Below, piece after piece: positions 8,647 through 17,420 of a stretch of 64,000 nucleotides of DNA. Position 1 is the first letter of the stretch. The number at the start of each line of letters is the position of its first letter. Origin of the DNA: Arcobacter sp. (GTDB lineage Bacteria > Acidobacteriota > Terriglobia > Bryobacterales > Bryobacteraceae); NCBI GenBank assembly GCA_020723085.1, contig DYJN01000004.1, positions 38,626 to 102,625 on the forward strand, in the 5' to 3' direction. A program made the translations under genes and the position numbers. The notes under the pieces were generated by a model that worked only from the letters and a program-made list of their open reading frames with translations, ran no database searches and was not told where the DNA came from.

Positions 8647-9093
8647 CTACTGCTTCACCTGGACGGTCACCGGGATGCCCTCGCGGACGCTCTGCGAGAC
8701 GACGCAGAAGTTCTCGAACAGCTCCAGGCAGCGCGCTGCCTTCTCGCGCCCGCCGGGCGGGAAATGCGGATCGATCTCGACTTCCAAGGAAGCGATGCGG
8801 AGCCTCCCGCGTTCGTTCCGGCCAAGCTGGACGCGCACGCGCGTCTCCATCGGGCCCAATTCCACGCGCGCCTTGCGCGTGCAGAACAGCAGGCTGGCGC
8901 TGAGGCAGTTGCCGATCGCCGCGGCCAGTATTCGGGTGGCATTCGGCGCGGAGTCGCTGCCGAGCGGTTCAGGCTCATCCATGTGCAGCGGCGCGTACTG
9001 TTCCTTGTCGAACCGCACCTCGAACCGGTAGTTTTCGAGCTGCCTCACCGAAATCGTGAATTCGTCAACGATCTGCATCTGCGGATCTGCCAT
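8647..9093 (-). CDS. OsmC/Ohr family protein
   Basis: A 148-residue cytoplasmic protein of the OsmC fold. Two cysteines lie in the expected contexts, GNCLSASLLF on the central helix and ENFCVVSQSV near the C-terminus. Family members reduce organic hydroperoxides with a Cys pair, although many relatives are uncharacterised. I chose the ATG at 9093 because GGGAGA lies just upstream and the first residues (MADPQMQIVDEF) match the length of the family. A longer frame upstream has shadow-like composition. Confidence 0.8.
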   Translation of the reverse strand: MADPQMQIVDEFTISVRQLENYRFEVRFDKEQYAPLHMDEPEPLGSDSAPNATRILAAAIGNCLSASLLFCTRKARVELGPMETRVRVQLGRNERGRLRIASLEVEIDPHFPPGGREKAARCLELFENFCVVSQSVREGIPVTVQVKQ

Positions 9094-9345
9094 ATCGTCT
9101 CCCGGCAATGCCAGCGTACCCTGCCCGGCAGCGGCTTCCTCGGGCCGCGCTGCGGCGTTCAAAGCCTCCTGAAATCCCGGCCGGCGGCTCGAGCCGTGCA
9201 GCCATCCGAATTCCTTCCCCGGCTCCTTCGCCTTCGCGGCGCCGGGGCGGAGGCCACACGAGCGCCCGGCGGGGATCTCCGCTCCCAGGCGGCGCACCAC
9301 CAGAGCCGGTCCGCTCAGCAAGCGCGTCTGGAAGGAGAGCTGCCG

Positions 9346-9439
<94 letters not shown>

Positions 9440-9607
9440 GCGAAGTGCGTGGTCATTCGCATCTTACCATACGCGGCGCGTGCGGCAGGCGTTCTGGCGC
9501 AGGTGGTGGCGCTGGCTCGGAGAGCGGGAGTCCGGCATGGCGAGGAGTGTCTCGGCGACCGAAAAGGCGCGGCTGGCAGAGGCACGGGGCAGCTTCACAG
9601 GCGCCGT

Positions 9608-10741
9608 TCAAACGGGCTGCTGATCGACGATCTCGATGTTGAAGCCTTCCAGCGCCACAACCTTGCGCGGGTGGTTGGTGAGCAGGCGGATTCTGCGGAG
9701 GCCGAGGTCGGCGAGGATCTGCGCGCCGATGCCGGTTTCGTGCTGCAGCAGGCGCTGGCCAGCCGGGGAAGCGTAATGCATGTAGGCGCGCGTGTGGGAG
9801 ACGAGCCGCGGCAGCCCTCCCGAGGGGGCGGGATCGATCTGCCGGATGCCGGGACCGGTTTGGTGAAGGTAGACGAGCACGCCGGCGCCTTCCGCCACGA
9901 TCTTTTCGAGAGCCGAGCGCAGGATCCGGTGGCAGTCGCACTCGATGGAGTGGAACACGTCGCCATAGGTGCATCGCGTGTGCATGCGGACCAGCGCGGC
10001 GTCGCGCAGCCAGGGCTCGCCGTAAACCAGGGCGAGATGGGTTTCAGGATCGATGGACGAGGCGTAGGAGATGGTGCGGAAATCGCCGATGTCGGTCTTC
10101 AGCAGCCCCTCGGCGGCGCGGCGGACGATGCTCTCATGCTCCAGACGGTAACGGATCAGGTCCGCCACGGAGATCATCTTCAGGTTGTGCTCGGCGCAGA
10201 AGCGCTCCAGTTCAGGGACTCGCGCCATCGAGCCGTCGTCGTTCATGACTTCGCAGATCACACCGCCCGGGCGGAGGCCGGCCAGGCGCGCGAGATCCAC
10301 GGCGGCCTCTGTCTGACCGGAGCGGACGAGGACTCCGCCTTCACGGGCGCGCAGCGGGAAGATGTGGCCGGGGCGGGCGAGATCGGCGGGCTTCGAATCC
10401 GGCTTGATGGCAACCTGAACGGTGCGGGCGCGGTCGGCGGCGGAGATGCCGGTAGTGACGCCCGTGGCGGCGTCTATGGCTTCGCAAAAAGCGGTGCCGA
10501 ACTGCGACGTGTTGCGCGAGGACATCAAGGGGAGGTTCAGCCGGTCGCAGATCTCAGGCGCGAGAGCGAGGCAGATCAAGCCGCGGCCGTACTTGGCCAT
10601 GAAGTTGATCGCTTCCGGAGCGGCGAACTCGGCGGCGAGGGTCAGATCGCCTTCATTTTCCCGGTCCTCGTCGTCGACGACCACGAGCATCTCGCCGCGG
10701 CGGAACGCTTCGATGGCGTCGGGGATGGGTGCGAACGGCAT
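9608..10741 (-). CDS. ribBA: RibBA: DHBP synthase fused to a GTP cyclohydrolase II-like domain
   Basis: 377 residues. The N-terminal half is a complete 3,4-dihydroxy-2-butanone-4-phosphate synthase with DDEDRENEGD at 23-32, GHIFPL at 125-130 and GQTEAAVDL. The C-terminal half is the GTP cyclohydrolase II fold and keeps the three zinc cysteines (257, 268, 270). The catalytic GRGIGL motif is replaced by GPGIR (296-300), and the substrate loop that follows is different. This half is probably inactive or altered; a canonical stand-alone RibA lies at 19718. Cytoplasmic riboflavin pathway. It is divergently oriented from the GH9 gene. Confidence 0.9.
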   Translation of the reverse strand: MPFAPIPDAIEAFRRGEMLVVVDDEDRENEGDLTLAAEFAAPEAINFMAKYGRGLICLALAPEICDRLNLPLMSSRNTSQFGTAFCEAIDAATGVTTGISAADRARTVQVAIKPDSKPADLARPGHIFPLRAREGGVLVRSGQTEAAVDLARLAGLRPGGVICEVMNDDGSMARVPELERFCAEHNLKMISVADLIRYRLEHESIVRRAAEGLLKTDIGDFRTISYASSIDPETHLALVYGEPWLRDAALVRMHTRCTYGDVFHSIECDCHRILRSALEKIVAEGAGVLVYLHQTGPGIRQIDPAPSGGLPRLVSHTRAYMHYASPAGQRLLQHETGIGAQILADLGLRRIRLLTNHPRKVVALEGFNIEIVDQQPV

Positions 10742-10811
10742 AGGGTTCCGCCTTTCATTATCGGCGAGGCGGCGTCAGCGGGGCGGGCGCACACGGTGAT
10801 AGATTCCGGAC

Positions 10812-12512
10812 ATGCGAATCCGCATTGTCTTTTCTCTTCTCGCCTCGCTCTCCGCCGCGGCCGCGGAAGAGCCTGGCGCGGGAGTACGCGTGAACCAGGC
10901 AGGTTACCTCACGGACGCACCGAAAGTGGCCGCCGTCGTCTCCGCAGGCGAGGGGCGGGAGTTCACGGTGCGGCAGGCAGGCACGGGCAAAGAGGCGTTC
11001 CGCGGGAAGCTGTCGCCGGCTGTGCAGGACGCGGACAGCGGAGACACGGTGCGGCCGGCGGACTTTTCCGCGCTCCGGAAGCCGGGCCGGTATTTTGTCG
11101 AAGTGGCAGGCGCGGGGAAAAGCTCCGAATTCGAGATCGGGCCGCGCCCCTATGACCGGGTGTTTTATCTCGCCATGCGGTCTTATTATGGGCAGCGGTG
11201 CGGAACGGACGTGGACCTGGGGCCGGAGTTCCCTGGATACCGCTACGAGGCGTGCCACCGCGAAGGCGCCTGGCACCCGTCCTCCGGCAGGGAAGGGAAG
11301 GCCCCGTCGGTCAAAGGATGGCATGACGCCGGCGACTACGGGCGTTACGTCGTGAATTCCGGGATTGCGACCGGCACTCTCCTGTGGACATACGAGCTTT
11401 ATGGGGACAAGGCGGGAAAAGTCCGCCTGAATATCCCCGAGTCCGGCGACAAGACTCCGGATATTCTCGACGAAATCCGCTGGAACCTGGACTGGATGAT
11501 GACGATGCAGGACGCCGACGGCGGCGTCTGGCACAAGCAGACGACGGAGAGATTCTGCGGGTTCGTGATGCCCCATGAGGACACGATGACGAGCTACGTC
11601 ATCGGCGCAGGCGCGGCGCCCTACAAGAGCACGTGCGCCACGGCGGACTTCGCGGCGGTGATGGCGATCGCGGCGCGGCTGTACCGCCCCTTCGATCCGC
11701 AGTTCGCCCGGAAGGCGCTGGAGGCGGCCGAAAGGGCCTGGCGCTGGACGGAACAGAATCCTGCGGTCCTGTTTTCAAATCCGAAAGGCGTCTCCACCGG
11801 CGCCTACGGCGACCGGGACTGCTCCGATGAACGGCTCTGGGCGGCCGCGGAGCTCTGGAGAACCACAAGAGCCCGGAATTACGAGTCGTATTTTCTCGGG
11901 AACTGGGAGAAATTCCGGCCGCAGATCGCCGATGACCGGCCGCCGGCGTGGCCGCAGGTGGCGCCGCTCGCCCTCTGGGGCTGGGCGCTCTCCGGCGGTC
12001 CTGGCGCGGAGAAGATCCGGCCGCTGATCCTGGAGGCCGCAGACAGGCTGGCGGCGCGCACGGCGCGGAACGGCTACCGGGTGAGCCTGATGAGGAAGGA
12101 CTACATCTGGGGTTCGAACGCCGTAGCGGCGAACTACGGCATGCAGTTGCTGGTGGCGCACCGGCTCCATCCGAAACCGGAATACCGGGCGGCAGCGCTG
12201 GACAACCTGCACTACCTTCTGGGCAGGAATGCATTATTGCTGTCTTTTGTCTCTCAGGTGGGCGCCAACCCTTGCCGGCATCCGCACCACCGGCCCTCGG
12301 GGGCGGACAAAAACCCCGAGCCGTGGCCCGGGCTGCTGGCAGGAGGGCCCAACGCGCGGCGGCAGGATCCGGCAATGAAGAAGCTCCCTGAAGGGCTTCC
12401 TCCGGCGAAGATGTATCTCGACGAACAGGAGTCTTATGCCACCAACGAAGTGGCCATCAACTGGAACGCGCCTCTCGTGTTCCTGCTGGCGGGCGCGATG
12501 AGCGGCCGTTGA
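10812..12512 (+). CDS. glycoside hydrolase family 9 (endoglucanase-like)
   Basis: A 566-residue exported enzyme with a signal peptide (MRIRIVFSLLASLSAAAA). An N-terminal Ig-like cellulase domain opens with VRVNQAGYLTDAPK, followed by the (alpha/alpha)6 GH9 barrel. The catalytic-base aspartates lie in KGWHDAGDYGRYV and the proton-donor Glu in ESYATNEVAINWN near the C-terminus. GRNALLLSFVSQVGANPCRHPHHR matches the family's conserved GxNP...HHR region. GH9 enzymes are inverting beta-1,4-glucanases acting on cellulose or related glucans. It heads a group of three secreted glycosidases. Confidence 0.92.
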   Translation: MRIRIVFSLLASLSAAAAEEPGAGVRVNQAGYLTDAPKVAAVVSAGEGREFTVRQAGTGKEAFRGKLSPAVQDADSGDTVRPADFSALRKPGRYFVEVAGAGKSSEFEIGPRPYDRVFYLAMRSYYGQRCGTDVDLGPEFPGYRYEACHREGAWHPSSGREGKAPSVKGWHDAGDYGRYVVNSGIATGTLLWTYELYGDKAGKVRLNIPESGDKTPDILDEIRWNLDWMMTMQDADGGVWHKQTTERFCGFVMPHEDTMTSYVIGAGAAPYKSTCATADFAAVMAIAARLYRPFDPQFARKALEAAERAWRWTEQNPAVLFSNPKGVSTGAYGDRDCSDERLWAAAELWRTTRARNYESYFLGNWEKFRPQIADDRPPAWPQVAPLALWGWALSGGPGAEKIRPLILEAADRLAARTARNGYRVSLMRKDYIWGSNAVAANYGMQLLVAHRLHPKPEYRAAALDNLHYLLGRNALLLSFVSQVGANPCRHPHHRPSGADKNPEPWPGLLAGGPNARRQDPAMKKLPEGLPPAKMYLDEQESYATNEVAINWNAPLVFLLAGAMSGR

Positions 12513-12521
12513 GCGCGCCGG

Positions 12522-13949
12522 TCAGCGGGCGCGTACGAGTTTCAGCGCCGCATCCGGCCGGAAGGCTGGCGTGGGGAGACGCAGGAACCCTGCCGCGTGC
12601 TCCACCGTCTCTGAGGCCAGCACGGCCCCGTCCTCGGGCCGGATCCACTGCGCGCGGTACGCGCCGGGCGGGACGTCCAGCAGGATATGGGCGCCGCCCT
12701 CGCCGGTGAGGTAGACGGCGTAAGCTTCGCCGGGTTTTGCCAAGGCGACCGCCTCGGCGCCGGGGGCGTGCCGGACGAGTTCGCGGGCGGGCTTCATGGA
12801 GAGCAGCGGCAGCGATTCGAGCCACTCGCGCAGAATCCGGAACTGCCGCCGCAGCGCCGGGCTGCCGCCGCCGGGGCTTTTGGCCTGACTGTCCGTGCCG
12901 TCCTCTCTGCCCACGCTGAAGGAGTAGTCGAGGTGGTTGAACAGCCCGCCGCCGGAGAGCATGAACCGCCACGCCTGCCTGCGGTAGGATTCATCGCGGG
13001 CGCCGAGGAAACCGGTTTCGTCATACGAGATGGGGAGGTTCCACTCGTAGTTCCACCACACCGCCTCCGGGTAGGTGTAGTGGAAATTCACGATGTCCGC
13101 GTTCTTGAGAATGGAACGCAGAGGCGCGCGGAAATTGCAGGCGTTCCAGGCGATCAGGTGGCGCTTTGGCAGGGGTGACTCTTCTGAACGGATCCATTCG
13201 GCCACCCGTTCCTGCCACCGCAGCGAAGCCTGGTCGGCGCAGTCAGCGGTGTTGGGCCAGCGGCCCATGGCGTAAGGGTTGACCGGCTCTCCGGTGACCG
13301 TGCGGTCGGCCCAGGGCTCGTTCTGGATCTCGAAAATCACGTTGGAGTAAGAATTCAATTCACGGACGAATTTCCGCACGAGCTTTTCCTGCATGGGCAG
13401 GATTTTGCCGTTGTCAAGGGTGTGCAGAAACTTCCAGTCTTTCACTTCCGTGGCATTGGAATTGTTCGAGGGGTTGAAAGGGCTGACGCTCCACTGCTTT
13501 GCACCGTAAGTGGAGCAGAAAAGGGTGATCTCGACCGCGATGCCGAGCTTCTCGGCTTCGGCGACAAACGCCTTCAGGCGCTCAAAGTAGCCTGGGTTCC
13601 AGGTCTCGAGATCGAATTTGCCATCTCGCTGCGGCCAGGGAGCGATGAAGCGCACCGGCGCCAGCGTGTTGCGCTCGATGCCGAAATCGCCCGGAGTTTC
13701 CCTATAAGTCCCGGTGAAAAGGCGCGTATAGTTCATGCCTTCGCGAGCCAGCGTGGCGAGATATCTGCGCCAGTCGAAATCGCCGTTCAGGACGGCTCCG
13801 TAATGTTCGCCTGAAGTGACTACAAGAAAAGGCTTGCCTTGCCAGAGAAGGTAGTGCGGATTGCCGGGGTGGACGCGGATGGGTTCTGCTGCGCGGGCGC
13901 AGGGCGCCAGGACGGCGCACAGGGCGGCAAGGAAGATGGAGTGCTTCAT
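12522..13949 (-). CDS. secreted apiosidase-like (DUF4038) glycoside hydrolase
   Basis: A 475-residue exported TIM-barrel enzyme. The ATG at 13949 gives a clean signal peptide (MKHSIFLAALCAVLAPCARA) behind an AAGG site. HPGNPHYLLWQGKPF opens the DUF4038 domain. The putative acid/base Glu is in FEIQNEPW and the nucleophile Glu in YDETGFLG, as in clan GH-A. A C-terminal beta-sandwich (about 390-475) follows. Relatives include apiosidases and other retaining glycosidases; the substrate is not evident. Converges on the GH9 gene and diverges from the GH2 gene. Confidence 0.8.
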   Translation of the reverse strand: MKHSIFLAALCAVLAPCARAAEPIRVHPGNPHYLLWQGKPFLVVTSGEHYGAVLNGDFDWRRYLATLAREGMNYTRLFTGTYRETPGDFGIERNTLAPVRFIAPWPQRDGKFDLETWNPGYFERLKAFVAEAEKLGIAVEITLFCSTYGAKQWSVSPFNPSNNSNATEVKDWKFLHTLDNGKILPMQEKLVRKFVRELNSYSNVIFEIQNEPWADRTVTGEPVNPYAMGRWPNTADCADQASLRWQERVAEWIRSEESPLPKRHLIAWNACNFRAPLRSILKNADIVNFHYTYPEAVWWNYEWNLPISYDETGFLGARDESYRRQAWRFMLSGGGLFNHLDYSFSVGREDGTDSQAKSPGGGSPALRRQFRILREWLESLPLLSMKPARELVRHAPGAEAVALAKPGEAYAVYLTGEGGAHILLDVPPGAYRAQWIRPEDGAVLASETVEHAAGFLRLPTPAFRPDAALKLVRAR

Positions 13950-14031
13950 GGGTGCACCTTTCGATAGAGTAATGCGGGTCCGCCTGCAGCGGGGCGGGCG
14001 GCGCGGACGCGTGTCCGCATAGAATACGGAC

Positions 14032-15834
14032 ATGCGATTTCCGGTTGTCCCCGCTTTCCTCGTTTCATTGCTGGCGGCAGCGGCTCAGCAGACGCCGCGG
14101 CCCGAACACCCGCAGCCGCAGTTCATGCGGGCGGAGTGGCGGAGCCTGAACGGCCCGTGGCAGTTTGCCTTCGACGACAAAGACGAAGGGCTGGGCGCTG
14201 GCTGGCACAGTTCGGCGGAGCCTTTCAAGCGGAACATTGTAGTGCCCTTCTGTTTCGAGAGCAGGCTGAGCGGGATCGGAGACACCTCCTTTCATCCCGT
14301 GGTGTGGTACCGCCGCCAGTTCGAGGTTCCGGCTGAGTGGAAGGGGCGCCGCGTGCTGCTGCACTTCGGGGCGGTGGACTACAAGGCGACCGTCTGGGTG
14401 AACGGGCAGGCGGCGGGCGAGCACGAGGGCGGCAACACGCCGTTCCGGTTCGACATCACGCCGATGCTCAAGGCGGGCGCGAACACGGTGGTGGTGCGTG
14501 CGTGGGATCCGCCGCAGGACCGCGCCATCCCGCGCGGCAAGCAGTATTGGGAGCCGAGGTCGCGCGGCATTTTCTACACGCGCACAAGCGGGATCTGGCA
14601 GAGCGTGTGGCTGGAAGCGGCGGGACAGAGCTGGCTGGAGCACGCGCGGATCGTGCCGAGGCTCGACGGTACGGTCACGATTCATGCGAGGGCGGCGCGC
14701 CCGCAACCCGGGCTGATGCTGCATGTGACGGTGAAATCCGGCGATCAGGTGGTGGCGGCGGGCATGGGCTCTCTGACGGACGCCAAGTACCTGGACGCGG
14801 CCGTGCTCGTGCGGAACCCGCGGTTGTGGACGCCCGGGCACCCGAACCTGTATGACGCCGTGCTGGAGCTGAAGAATGGCGGCGAGGCGCTCGACACCGT
14901 GCAGACGTATTTCGGCTTCCGCGAGGTCTCCATCGAAAACGGGCGCTTCTGCCTGAACCACCGGCCCGTGTATCTGAAGCTGCTGCTCGATCAGGGCTAC
15001 TGGCCCGAGAGCCTTCTCACCCCGCCTTCGGACGAAGCGATTCAGTACGACATCCGGATGGCGAAGGAGATGGGCTTCAACGGCGTGAGGAAGCACCAGA
15101 AGGTGGAAGACCCGCGCTTCCTGTACTGGGCTGACAAGATGGGTTTCCTCGTGAGCGGGGAAATGGCGAACGCGTATCTGTACGACGAGCAGTACGTGTC
15201 GCGGTTCCTGCGGGAGTGGACCGAGGCTGTGGAGCGCGACATCAACCACCCGTCGCTGGTGATTTGGGCGCCGCTCAACGAGAGCTGGGGCGTGCCCGAC
15301 CTGCGCGACCCGCGGCAGCAGGCGCATCTGCGCACGCTCTACCATCTGACGAAGTCGCTGGACCCGACGCGCCCGGTGATCGACAACGAGGGCTGGGAGC
15401 ACGTGGAGACGACGGATCTCTATGCCGTTCACGATTACGCCCCGGCTCATGACGCGCTGTACGGGCGCTGGGCGAAGGTCGAGGCGAAGCCCGGCTCGCC
15501 GCTTCCCCCGAACGGGCGGGCCTATGCGGCGCCGGGATGCCAGTACAACGGCGCGCCGCTGTACCTGAGCGAATTCGGCGGCATCGCCTACATTCCCCCG
15601 GGCGCGAGCGTGCCCGAGTCCGCCTGGGGCTATGCGGGCGTCGAAAAGACGGCGGAAGCCGCTCTGCAACGGCTTGCCGGACTTTACGACGCCATCGCGA
15701 AACTCCCGTTCATCGGCATCTGCTACACGCAGATCACCGACGTCGAGCAGGAGATCAACGGGCTGATGACCTACGACCGGAAGCCGAAATTCGACCCGAA
15801 AGCGATCAAGGCGCTGAACGACAGGCTCCGGTGA
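14032..15834 (+). CDS. glycoside hydrolase family 2 protein
   Basis: A 600-residue exported enzyme (signal MRFPVVPAFLVSLLAAAA). The GH2 sugar-binding jelly roll (about 25-200, with WRSLNGPWQFAFDD and WYRRQFEVP) is followed by an Ig-like domain and a TIM barrel. The acid/base Glu is in APLNESWG and the nucleophile in LSEFGG. GH2 includes beta-galactosidases, beta-mannosidases and beta-glucuronidases; the specificity is not readable. It is shorter than LacZ and lacks the C-terminal domains. The usual FNGVRKHQK segment is present. Probably works on oligosaccharides released by the neighbouring enzymes. Confidence 0.9.
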   Translation: MRFPVVPAFLVSLLAAAAQQTPRPEHPQPQFMRAEWRSLNGPWQFAFDDKDEGLGAGWHSSAEPFKRNIVVPFCFESRLSGIGDTSFHPVVWYRRQFEVPAEWKGRRVLLHFGAVDYKATVWVNGQAAGEHEGGNTPFRFDITPMLKAGANTVVVRAWDPPQDRAIPRGKQYWEPRSRGIFYTRTSGIWQSVWLEAAGQSWLEHARIVPRLDGTVTIHARAARPQPGLMLHVTVKSGDQVVAAGMGSLTDAKYLDAAVLVRNPRLWTPGHPNLYDAVLELKNGGEALDTVQTYFGFREVSIENGRFCLNHRPVYLKLLLDQGYWPESLLTPPSDEAIQYDIRMAKEMGFNGVRKHQKVEDPRFLYWADKMGFLVSGEMANAYLYDEQYVSRFLREWTEAVERDINHPSLVIWAPLNESWGVPDLRDPRQQAHLRTLYHLTKSLDPTRPVIDNEGWEHVETTDLYAVHDYAPAHDALYGRWAKVEAKPGSPLPPNGRAYAAPGCQYNGAPLYLSEFGGIAYIPPGASVPESAWGYAGVEKTAEAALQRLAGLYDAIAKLPFIGICYTQITDVEQEINGLMTYDRKPKFDPKAIKALNDRLR

Positions 15835-15912
15835 GCGGCTTCCAGCACTGGAGGGCGCGGCAGGCCGGAAAAATGTGCAACCCGCCTGAGGCCGGTCCGT
15901 AACAGAAGGCAG

Positions 15913-16425
15913 ATGGACAGGACGCCCGACTTTGCCGAGATCGTCCGCGAGCATCAGGCGATGGTCTACAGCCTGGCGCTCCATGCCCTGCGGGACTCCG
16001 CCGCGGCTGAAGACATCACGCAGGACGTGTTTCTCGCCCTGCATCAGAACCTCGGCCGGCTGGAGGGCCCGTCGCACATCCGGCACTGGCTCGCGCGAGT
16101 GACCAGCCACCGCTGCATCGACGAGATCCGCAAACGCGGCTACCGCCGCGGACCGGCGCTTGAAGAAGTGAGCGAGCCTGGACGGAGCGACACGGACCGC
16201 GACCCGCTGCTCCGGCAACGCCTGCGGCAGATGGTGGCGGCGCTGCCCGCGCCGGCGCGGCTGATGATTCTTCTCCGGTATCAGGAGGAAATGGAACTGG
16301 CAGAGATCGCCCGGGTGCTGGATGTGCCGGTGCAGACGGTGAAGAGCCGGCTGCACCGGGCCCTCGGTCTGCTGAGAGAGAAAATGGGCCGCCAAAGAGC
16401 CGCGGTCACGGAGGCACGGTCATGA
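15913..16425 (+). CDS. ECF RNA polymerase sigma factor
   Basis: A 170-residue sigma-70 family factor containing only regions 2 and 4. Region 2 (about 5-75) includes DSAAAEDITQDVFLALHQN. Region 4 (about 105-160) includes the helix-turn-helix ELAEIARVLDVPVQTVKSRLHRAL. The stop overlaps the ATG of the next gene (ATGA), and that gene encodes a single-span membrane protein, the usual arrangement for a sigma/anti-sigma pair. The stimulus is unknown. Confidence 0.93.
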   Translation: MDRTPDFAEIVREHQAMVYSLALHALRDSAAAEDITQDVFLALHQNLGRLEGPSHIRHWLARVTSHRCIDEIRKRGYRRGPALEEVSEPGRSDTDRDPLLRQRLRQMVAALPAPARLMILLRYQEEMELAEIARVLDVPVQTVKSRLHRALGLLREKMGRQRAAVTEARS

Positions 16426-16775
16426 ATCCTGTGGATCCTTTCGAGCAGCAGTTGCGGGAAGCGTTTCGGCGCGTCGAGCCGCCGCCGGGGCTTGAGCGGA
16501 AGATTCTCCTGCGGATCCAGCCGCGCCAGCCGCGGCGTCTGCCGTCGTGGTTCGCCGTGGCGGCAAGCCTGGTCCTCGTCGTGGGCGGCTCGCTGGGGGT
16601 GATGCGGTGGCAGGAGCATCAGCAAAGGCAGCGCGAGGCGGAGCGCGTGCGGCAGCAGCTGGCGCTAACGCTGGAAATCACCTCGCGGACGCTTGCCAAA
16701 GCCGACCAGCGTCTGAAGTCCATCGGAGTGGAACGGATTCGATTGCAGGAGGTTTCTTCATGGCAAGAATACTGA
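16422..16775 (+). CDS. single-span membrane protein, candidate anti-sigma factor
   Basis: A 117-residue protein. About 40 N-terminal cytoplasmic residues (DPFEQQLREAFRRVEPPPG) precede one transmembrane helix (SWFAVAASLVLVVGGSLGV, about 42-60), then a charged alpha-helical segment (QRQREAERVRQQLALTLEI). Translational coupling with the ECF sigma gene suggests it binds that factor, but the zinc-type HxxxCxxC anti-sigma motif is absent. Its last 16 bases overlap the DUF4252 gene. Confidence 0.7.
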   Translation: MNPVDPFEQQLREAFRRVEPPPGLERKILLRIQPRQPRRLPSWFAVAASLVLVVGGSLGVMRWQEHQQRQREAERVRQQLALTLEITSRTLAKADQRLKSIGVERIRLQEVSSWQEY

Positions 16776-17323
16776 TTCTCGCCTCCATGCTGCTGCCGCT
16801 CGGCGCCCAGCAGATCGACTACAGTCTTTTCGACAGGCTTGCTGAAAAGGCGAAGGAGTCGGCTGTCGTCAACCTCGGACCGGAGCAGCTCTCGCTGCTT
16901 GCCGGCATGCAGCCGAAAGAGGGAGGCAAAGACCTGGCCGATCTGGCCAAGACCCTGAAAGGGATTCAGGTGCGCAGCCTGGAGTTCGACTCGCCCGGGC
17001 AGTATGACCTCAACGAGGTCCGCGCGCTCGGGGCGAAGATCAAGGGCAGCGGGACGTGGATGCCGCTGGTCACCGTGAAAGAGAAAGGCGAGTTTACCGA
17101 GATCCTGATCCGCAAGGGGGCGGACGGGAAATCGAACGGGCTGCTGATCCTGGCGGCTGAGCCGAAAGAGCTGACGCTCGTTCACATCGACGGCGTGGGC
17201 GACATTGCGTCTCTGGCCAAGCTCGGAGGGCTGGCGGGGATTCCTGAGATCGCCGGCGCGCTGGGAGGCGGCAAGAAATCCGAATCGAAGAAGGCGCCGG
17301 CGCCGAAGAAGAACGACGAGTAG
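16760..17323 (+). CDS. secreted DUF4252 family protein
   Basis: A 187-residue protein with a signal peptide (MARILILASMLLPLGAQ). The ATG at 16760 sits behind AGGAGG. The body matches the DUF4252 layout of an amphipathic start (IDYSLFDRLAEKAKES), a central alpha/beta region and a conserved-looking TLVHIDGVGDI near the C-terminus, ending in a lysine-rich tail. The family's function is unknown, but it is commonly found next to ECF sigma factors, as here. Probably the output or sensor of that regulatory unit. Confidence 0.75.
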   Translation: MARILILASMLLPLGAQQIDYSLFDRLAEKAKESAVVNLGPEQLSLLAGMQPKEGGKDLADLAKTLKGIQVRSLEFDSPGQYDLNEVRALGAKIKGSGTWMPLVTVKEKGEFTEILIRKGADGKSNGLLILAAEPKELTLVHIDGVGDIASLAKLGGLAGIPEIAGALGGGKKSESKKAPAPKKNDE

Positions 17324-17351
17324 CCGGAGAGAGGCAGGAGCGGCATCTGCC

Positions 17352-17400
17352 ATGAACAAAGGGGCGGCTTGCCGATAACCGGAAAGCCGCCCCTGTTCAT
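17352..17400. terminator. bidirectional hairpin between convergent genes
   Basis: GGGGCGGCTT pairs with AAGCCGCCCC. The stem is extended outside by ATGAACA/TGTTCAT with a two-base bulge, giving a 17-bp imperfect inverted repeat. It lies 28 bases after the DUF4252 stop and 20 bases before the end of the opposing gene, as expected for a shared terminator. Confidence 0.65.
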
Positions 17401-17420
17401 TTCCGCCGGTGCGGGCCTGA

